Below are positions 53,636-64,000 of a stretch of DNA of 64,000 nt, one piece after another (position 1 is the first letter of the stretch; each line of letters opens with the position of its first letter). The translations under genes and the position numbers were made by a program. The notes under the pieces are model-generated. The model saw nothing but the letters and a program-made list of their open reading frames with translations. It was not told the DNA's origin and ran no database searches. The stretch lies in the NCBI GenBank assembly GCA_028023455.1, contig JAQFVV010006216.1:627001-691000 (forward strand), written 5' to 3'. The stretch is from Epiperipatus broadwayi (lineage: Eukaryota > Onychophora > Udeonychophora > Euonychophora > Peripatidae).

Positions 53636-54060
53636 AGTAAATGTAACATTGGATGTGAGGTAATTTATGATAATAGTAATGAAAGTAGTTTATTGTTTAA
53701 GGCTCGAACGCGATCTTTAGCAACAAGAGAATATACATGTAAATGGAAAACTATGGGTGATTTAGTGTGCAAATTGTGTAAGGAATGTATAGAAACATTA
53801 GACATCTGTTGATTGAATGTAAATACTTTAAAGCAGAAAGGGTGCACATAATGAAGTTATGGGAGAATAGATATGAACAAAGTGATTATGCAGAAAGTGA
53901 GTTATTGGTTGTTATGATAAGGTATTTAGATATAAAGGCCATAGAGTTGACAAAGATTATGTTGTGGAAATGGGATGGGGCAGAATATGGAAAGACTTAG
54001 AGTGGAGAATGGAAAATAAAATGGCTAACAAATTTATCTGGCATAATTGCTGAGATATTC
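53209..54060 (+). pseudogene. Non-LTR retrotransposon C-terminal remnant with zinc-knuckle-like motif
   Basis: The frame to 53467 encodes a Trp-rich helical stretch (IVFNWLMSKGQ, WVRKVMWYAKDLDKEF, KRWDDCVRRIFQ) like the region after the RT in several LINE families. After a TA/GA array (53544-53634) the frame resumes: LFKARTRSLATREY and CKLCKECIETL, then after a frameshift near 53800 RHLLIECKYFKAER and a long helical tail to 54000. CKLC followed by HLLIEC gives a CX2C...HX4C arrangement, known at the C-terminus of several non-LTR polymerases. The RT itself is not visible upstream. The clade is unclear, but it differs from the RTE copies, whose C-terminus is the WAGH-RPR type. The 3' end may be the CATCATATCACATCAC stretch near 54090. 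Confidence 0.65.
53544..53634. repeat. Compound (TA)n-(GA)n microsatellite interrupting a LINE remnant
   Basis: TA to 53620, then GA to 53634. It splits the coding remnant on either side. Confidence 0.98.
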
Positions 54061-54064
54061 TTGA

Positions 54065-55980
54065 CTTCATTTAAGAAGAAGCCAAAGTACATCATATCAC
54101 ATCACAACACATGTAAAATGTATTTACTGTGATTTAAAGTGGAAGATTATGGTGGTCTGTGCCGACTAGAGACAGGGAGAAACAACAGAACTTAAAGCTT
54201 GTCCACACAATTGAGAAATACAATCATTAAGACAAACATCAGACAATTTAAGTACACAATTTGAAAATTTTATTAAAATCAGAACAATAGAATAAAGAAA
54301 CCTAACCATGAATAAAAAAATTGACATATTTATCAGAGAGTGCACATGAGTACAGCAAACATGAAAACATTACACGCCTTGGCAGTAAAATTTCTCTCAC
54401 CTATAAATTTAAAACAAAAAATGGATTCGATAATATTTTTCTGCTGGTGATTTATAAAATTACAAAGAACACCAACTCCAACTTCCTGATTCAGAGATAT
54501 GGAAACAATTACAGTCTTGTAGGAAATCAACAAAACCAGCATGGATGATTGATCAGTAGCTTATTAACTAATGACATTATTACATGGCAGGACTGCTGCA
54601 TGTTTTACTGCATTTAAAGCAAACATGGTTGATTTCACATACAAGACAAAAAAATATAGGATTATGATCTTATGTAATCTAGAAAGAAATCTCTAATTTC
54701 AGAAAATCAGAAAAATAAAGATGATAAACTGCCAGCCAAAAGATTTGAGGTTTGCAAGAAACACAAACTAAATGCAATTAAACTTAATTATCTTACTATG
54801 AAAACTAAGGATAGGTTAGCAAATAAAAATTATGAAAACTGCCAAATCATTTGCCAATGGTTAGTGAAATAAATGGAAGAAATATTAAAAATATAAAATA
54901 TAGTTTCACAATACACTCTCTGATAACTAAAATAGAAAAGAAATTTGGACTCTTAAAACTAAGATTCCAATGACTACGATAAATACAACAAAAAGCAAAC
55001 AGAATACATGGTCTAAATATTTTAAATTTAATAAACAATATACAGTAATAAAATAAATTTAATTTTAAGATTAAGTTGAGACTAAAAATTTCACCCTGGA
55101 AAGAATAAAGAAAACATGTTACCTTGAGGTATAAATTCAAACTTGGCTGATGTCTTCCAGTGTATATATAGCATTCACTCCATGGTGAGTAACAGTGAAG
55201 ACTTTAGGTTTCAATTTTTGTTGAGAAGTCAGGAGGCAATGCTGGCTCAGTTTCTGTGTATGTTTTAAGACATATCTAGCAGGGTGATTTGGCTCCAAGA
55301 TCTGTCTAGGGTTGGTCTTAAAAGACATGGTGAAAATTCTATTGAAACAGTTCTTCCTTGAATATCGTTTTGTCATAGAAGCAATTATAACCACACAGCA
55401 ATTCAAACAGTATTTGAATTGGTGTACAAAAGTGGTGTCCAACTAACTAGAAGTGGCAGTAATCATAGCTGGAGAAATCTCTAGTCTGCAATCCCAAATC
55501 TTTTATCAAAAAAAAAAAAATCTTATCTTTCCAAAACATTTTTTTTTAATTAGTGGTTTTTTCAACAGGGCAACCTTGTCTCAGTCTTAATCCTAATTAA
55601 CAATTCTACCCAGGACAAATCTTATTTATAATTAATTCAAAAATATTTAAAAACAAGTCTCAGCTTAGTAAAAAAAAAATAATGAGAAATTAATTATAAT
55701 CAGAATAAGAATTTAATTAAAAATTTTGTTTGCCATTAATCACTTTAAAAAAAAAAAAAAAGTAAAAGAAAACTATCTTAGAATTAAAATCTATAGAAAA
55801 AATATAAATGACCAAATTTTAAAAAAATTAAGTATGTGTGTCATTACATGTACTTTTATAAACAAACTTTTACATCGCATTCTTTTTACAATTTAATAAA
55901 ACCAAAAGTTGGTATTATTATTATTAATATTTAGTTATTTTTTCCTAAAATGATGTTTGACAGGGATAAACTATTCAGCT
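54065..55980. other. Mixed-composition spacer; possible unrecognised coding remnant at 55137-55442 (-)
   Basis: The minus-strand frame 55442-55137 (101 residues) has a more even base composition and contains NPRQILEPNHPARYVLKHTQ and a KVFTVTHHGV stretch. It is faintly like the tail of an LTR-element integrase but not enough to call. The frame at 54321-54548 (+) has no known match. The rest is AT-rich with poly-A runs. Confidence 0.3.
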
Positions 55981-56000
55981 ATATATATATATATATATAT
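55981..56000. repeat. (TA)n at the left boundary of long repeat B
   Basis: A 20-bp TA tract. The GGTTAGA end of B (minus strand) abuts it at 56001. Confidence 0.95.
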
Positions 56001-60906
<4,906 letters not shown>

Positions 60907-61477
60907 AACAGTATACATATGCCATTACATTATTTTAGCATTAAAATTAAAACAAGATGTAAATAAAAATTAAAACCTGAACATTAAAAGAGTTATATTT
61001 AACATATATATTATCTCGCAGATAAAAAACTTTTTTTTAAAAAAGTAGTATTTAAAAGTAAGAAATTAAAAAAAAAAGTAAAGATCTAAAGATTTGTATT
61101 TTTAATAAAAAATTGTATAAAAGAAAATAAAAATAAATGTTAATTTCTATTTTAAGAATCAAGTTTAATCTTCATAAATGGAAATGATTGTTTTATTAAT
61201 TAAATGTAAAGCAAACTAGCCCTTGGGGAACTTAAATAATAAAGGTCAGATAAAAAATGAAATTAAAGATTGACCAATGGAAGCACCAAACCACAGCACA
61301 GGCCAGAAAGAAAAAAACATCTAAACCTTAAGAACAAGTGATGTCATGTTATAAATGATCCATTTGGATTTTTGATAAGAGGTTATGAAAGTATAAAAAG
61401 CCAAAATAATTGGATTCATGAGTTTTTGGGTTGTTGTTGCAAAAATCTAACTTAATCTGTATATGAACTGTAGCTGC

Positions 61478-61509
61478 ATTGCAGACTCCATGATGTAGGA
61501 GTCTGCAAT
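61478..61509. repeat. Perfect 12-bp-stem hairpin
   Basis: Arms ATTGCAGACTCC (61478-61489) and GGAGTCTGCAAT (61498-61509) with loop ATGATGTA, about 80 bp downstream of TATAAAAAG. Confidence 0.9.
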
Positions 61510-63041
61510 ATATTTAATTTCTTGTGATATACCAGCTGAGGCAGCCTCCAACTAATGGGTACTGAATGGCAGCAAACAATGAACCAGTCTTTCCAGAAAT
61601 ATTAAATGGGCTTTGGTTGGATGACTGAGATGCATCATGGACAAGACAGACTTCAGACTTTTCATGGAAAGTATGAACTCTTTCATTTATTCAATATGAA
61701 CTTTAACAAACTTTCAATTGGTAATATAAAATATGAATTTTTGTCTGACTTAAAGATTTCTAAACCAATTAAGTTTGCTAATCATTTCCATTTTTTTTAT
61801 TTATTTTGTAGTTATTAACTAAATTTTATAAAATGTATTAAATTTAAGTTGGGTGTGGATGGCTACATAGATTCATTAACATTTACGTTAGTTATTTCTT
61901 GAGATTTTTATATGTGATATATATATAAGTAAATATGACACCTCAAGCTGAACATCTAAACATATTTACTGGTATATCTTTTAAGTTGTTGTCAATGCGG
62001 CACCTCATGATGAGTGTCATTGGGTTTACTTGATTGTAAATTTCCCTTAGCAATTTTCAATTAATAAATTTATATTTATATTTATTTATTTTTATTTTAA
62101 AATGGTTTGATTTCAGACTATTTGTTTCATACTTAGGTAGATGCTGGTTAAAAATATATGGGTGTTTATATTAATGTAATGTGAAGCATGTTTAGCATAT
62201 AGGGCAAAGTCCATATGAACACATGATCCAAGGGATAGTTGATGCATTACAAAGGATGTGGATGTATTTCCCACACCATTGTCTTCTTTTTTACTCTAGG
62301 TGTTAATAGTAAGATGGCCAAGACCACAATTCACCATTACAGAGAATTTTTAATATATATTTTCCAAATGATTTCTTTCACCAGACAGATGCTCATTCCT
62401 GATCTGAGAAAATATCATTTCTCTATAAATAATACCATGCTGTAGATGTACCTTCCTGTCAGAATGGTTTTATGCTAGCATCTTCAAATTGTATTGGTTG
62501 CACCATATATCAGGAAGCAAGCATTGTTTTGGCTATGAACTTTTAGCCTGAGGTTGAATGATTGTTATTTTTAATTTTTTTAACTGAGTAATCTATGTAG
62601 CCTATCTATACTCAACATTATAAATCAAACATCTATCAACTGTCCATTTGTCTATGATTTTACTTAAAGCATAAAATAATAATTTAAATTATAAATCTAA
62701 ACCAGAGCATTTTGTTACTCAATTTTAAATATACATATATGTGCATCAATAAATGTGTTTTTTATGTGTTATTACTGGCAGTGGCCTATTTTAATTTTTT
62801 AATTTTAATCTTAACAATACATTCTACTTTATGAAAAAGAAAAATTGTTTAAGAATTTTTATAAATCTCAGCTACTCTTAGAGCTAGTGGCATGGGCTAA
62901 CAGTCAATATATAATTATAATAAAATAAATTTGGATCATACTAATATATGTATCTGCCTACAATATAAATTTTTTCAGGTTTCAATTACCTGGTGGTGCC
63001 CTTGTTCAGCAGATAGAGTATTATTCTATTTAATCCCTGAC

Positions 63042-63044
<3 letters not shown>

Positions 63045-63133
<89 letters not shown>
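63045..63133. repeat. (TA)n microsatellite, ~89 bp
   Basis: Pure TA. It produces spurious poly-YI frames on both strands. Confidence 0.98.
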
Positions 63134-63137
<4 letters not shown>

Positions 63138-63347
63138 TAATCAATGTCTGTATTCCAATTATAATAAAATATATATAATTAATCAAAACAATGCAATAAT
63201 TAATACAGTAAAAAATATTTTAAAAACAAATATATACCACAATTTAAAAGAAGTACTTTCAATTATCTATGTAGTCATTATCAACTAGATTCAAATTGTA
63301 TTACAAAAAACCATTACAAATGTAAACAAAAAGTAATATGTCATACA

Positions 63348-64000
63348 TCAATTTTCCCACAATTCATTAATTTTTATATTGGCAACCTGTCTATTTATCA
63401 AATGATGCTTTTCACTTTTTATTAACATAGCTTCCTTAATTTTCCAATCATTATTATTTCTTTCAATACACAAAATTTTAACTTTATTAAAATCAAAACC
63501 ATAATTACATTTTACATTATGATCAAAAATACTGATGGTGATATGTCATCACTTCTAACATTCTCTTGTCTTCATTTTTGTACTTGTTATATACCAACAA
63601 ATGCTCCTTTGATCTTTTCTCCAATGTACATTGAGATTCACCTATATATGCCTTTCCACAAACACACAGCCATTTATATATTGCACAACTTTGATTTAAA
63701 ATACTACATCTATTTTTTGAATTATTTATTAATCTATTTAAATTAGGAGTAGTATAAAATGTGACTTGACATATATTTTTGTATATCTGTTTTATAAATT
63801 TTATCTGTTCATTACAAATAAATGGTATTGATATACAAGTATATTTTATTTTATCAATATCTATAGCACTTAAATATTACTATTATTATTAAACTTAGTA
63901 ACAATATTATAAATTAATTTATGATCATATCCAATATTTAACAAATCCATAGTAAATACATTTATGTTACTTATTTTATCAGACCTATATTTACATAACT
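63348..64000 (-). pseudogene. Penelope-like element with GIY-YIG endonuclease domain, partial
   Basis: Reading the minus strand from the window edge: a helical stretch (LCKYRSDKISNINVFTMDLL), a frameshift near 63865, then KYTCISIPFICNEQ, FYTTPNLNRLINNSKNRC, and CAIYKWLCVCGKAYIGES followed by LEKRSKEH. The AIY...AYIGE string is the GIY-YIG nuclease core, with Cys residues before it (SCAIYKWLCVC) as in Penelope-like elements. After a second frameshift near 63522 the end reads DHNVKCNYGFDFNKVKIL, DWKIKEAMLI, HHLINRQVANIKI, with the stop at 63348. The reverse transcriptase lies beyond the window. In the family, GIY-YIG cuts target DNA for retrotransposition. Two frameshifts suggest it is inactive. 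Confidence 0.85.

Noticed and set aside
55137-55442. Possible LTR-element integrase tail (KVFTVTHHGV)
   Set aside because: Similarity is only a few residues and no integrase core is nearby; kept as an unrecognised remnant.
62996-63040. tRNA-like A box (TTCAGCAGATAGAGTATT) suggesting a tRNA gene
   Set aside because: No B box or paired arms follow; the sequence runs straight into a TA array. At best a SINE scrap.

Overview
The window looks like intergenic or intronic DNA from a very AT-rich animal genome. By eye it is about three quarters A+T or more. It is full of (TA)n microsatellites, poly-A/T runs and decayed mobile elements. I found no host protein-coding gene, rRNA, tRNA, CRISPR array or bacterial-type operon. 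Most open frames are short, low-complexity chance frames in AT-rich DNA. The retroelement types (an RTE-like LINE, a GIY-YIG Penelope-like element, a second LINE with a C-terminal zinc knuckle, and LTR-type elements) point to an invertebrate metazoan. Planarians, hydrozoans, molluscs and chelicerates all remain possible; the sequence alone does not decide.

Layout. 0-9.5 kb: AT-rich spacer with one long foldback element (931-1312) and TA arrays capped by inverted repeats (3.3-3.5 kb). 9.55-10.5 kb: a family of 395-470 bp repeats in head-to-head plus tandem arrangement, seen again at 21.2-21.9 kb. 14.1-14.8 kb and 22.05-24.3 kb: two minus-strand RTE-type LINE copies; the second keeps most of the reverse transcriptase, with several frameshifts. 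24.3-30.3 kb: spacer with a few higher-GC islets. 30.4-30.65, 48.3-48.6 and 50.25-50.4 kb: pieces of one dispersed LTR-like repeat; the last two bracket a gag-like frame.

The most striking structure is a set of four very long, diverged, mutually homologous LTR-like repeats: C (30872-36042, minus), D (36061-39575, minus), A (41446-45690, plus) and B (56001-60797, minus). Each sits directly between (TA)n arrays. They share a plan: a start in TG, a palindromic motif about 215 bp in (A, B, C), a CCAAT box and a TATA-type box about 950 bp in, a 2.4-3.1 kb middle, and an AATAAA plus GT-rich site about 885 bp before the other end. The D ends are TGTAACC/GGTTACA, typical of LTRs. This looks like a family of giant solo LTRs that inserted into TA repeats.

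51.3-54.1 kb is a dense element graveyard: a tRNA-like SINE head, a third RTE remnant, a 77-bp perfect palindrome, a 62-bp-TIR element enclosing a Penelope-like C-terminus, a 365-bp foldback and the tail of a second LINE. The last 650 bases hold a Penelope-like element with a GIY-YIG endonuclease domain that runs off the window edge. No cooperating gene set is present; the window is a record of repeated element insertion and decay.
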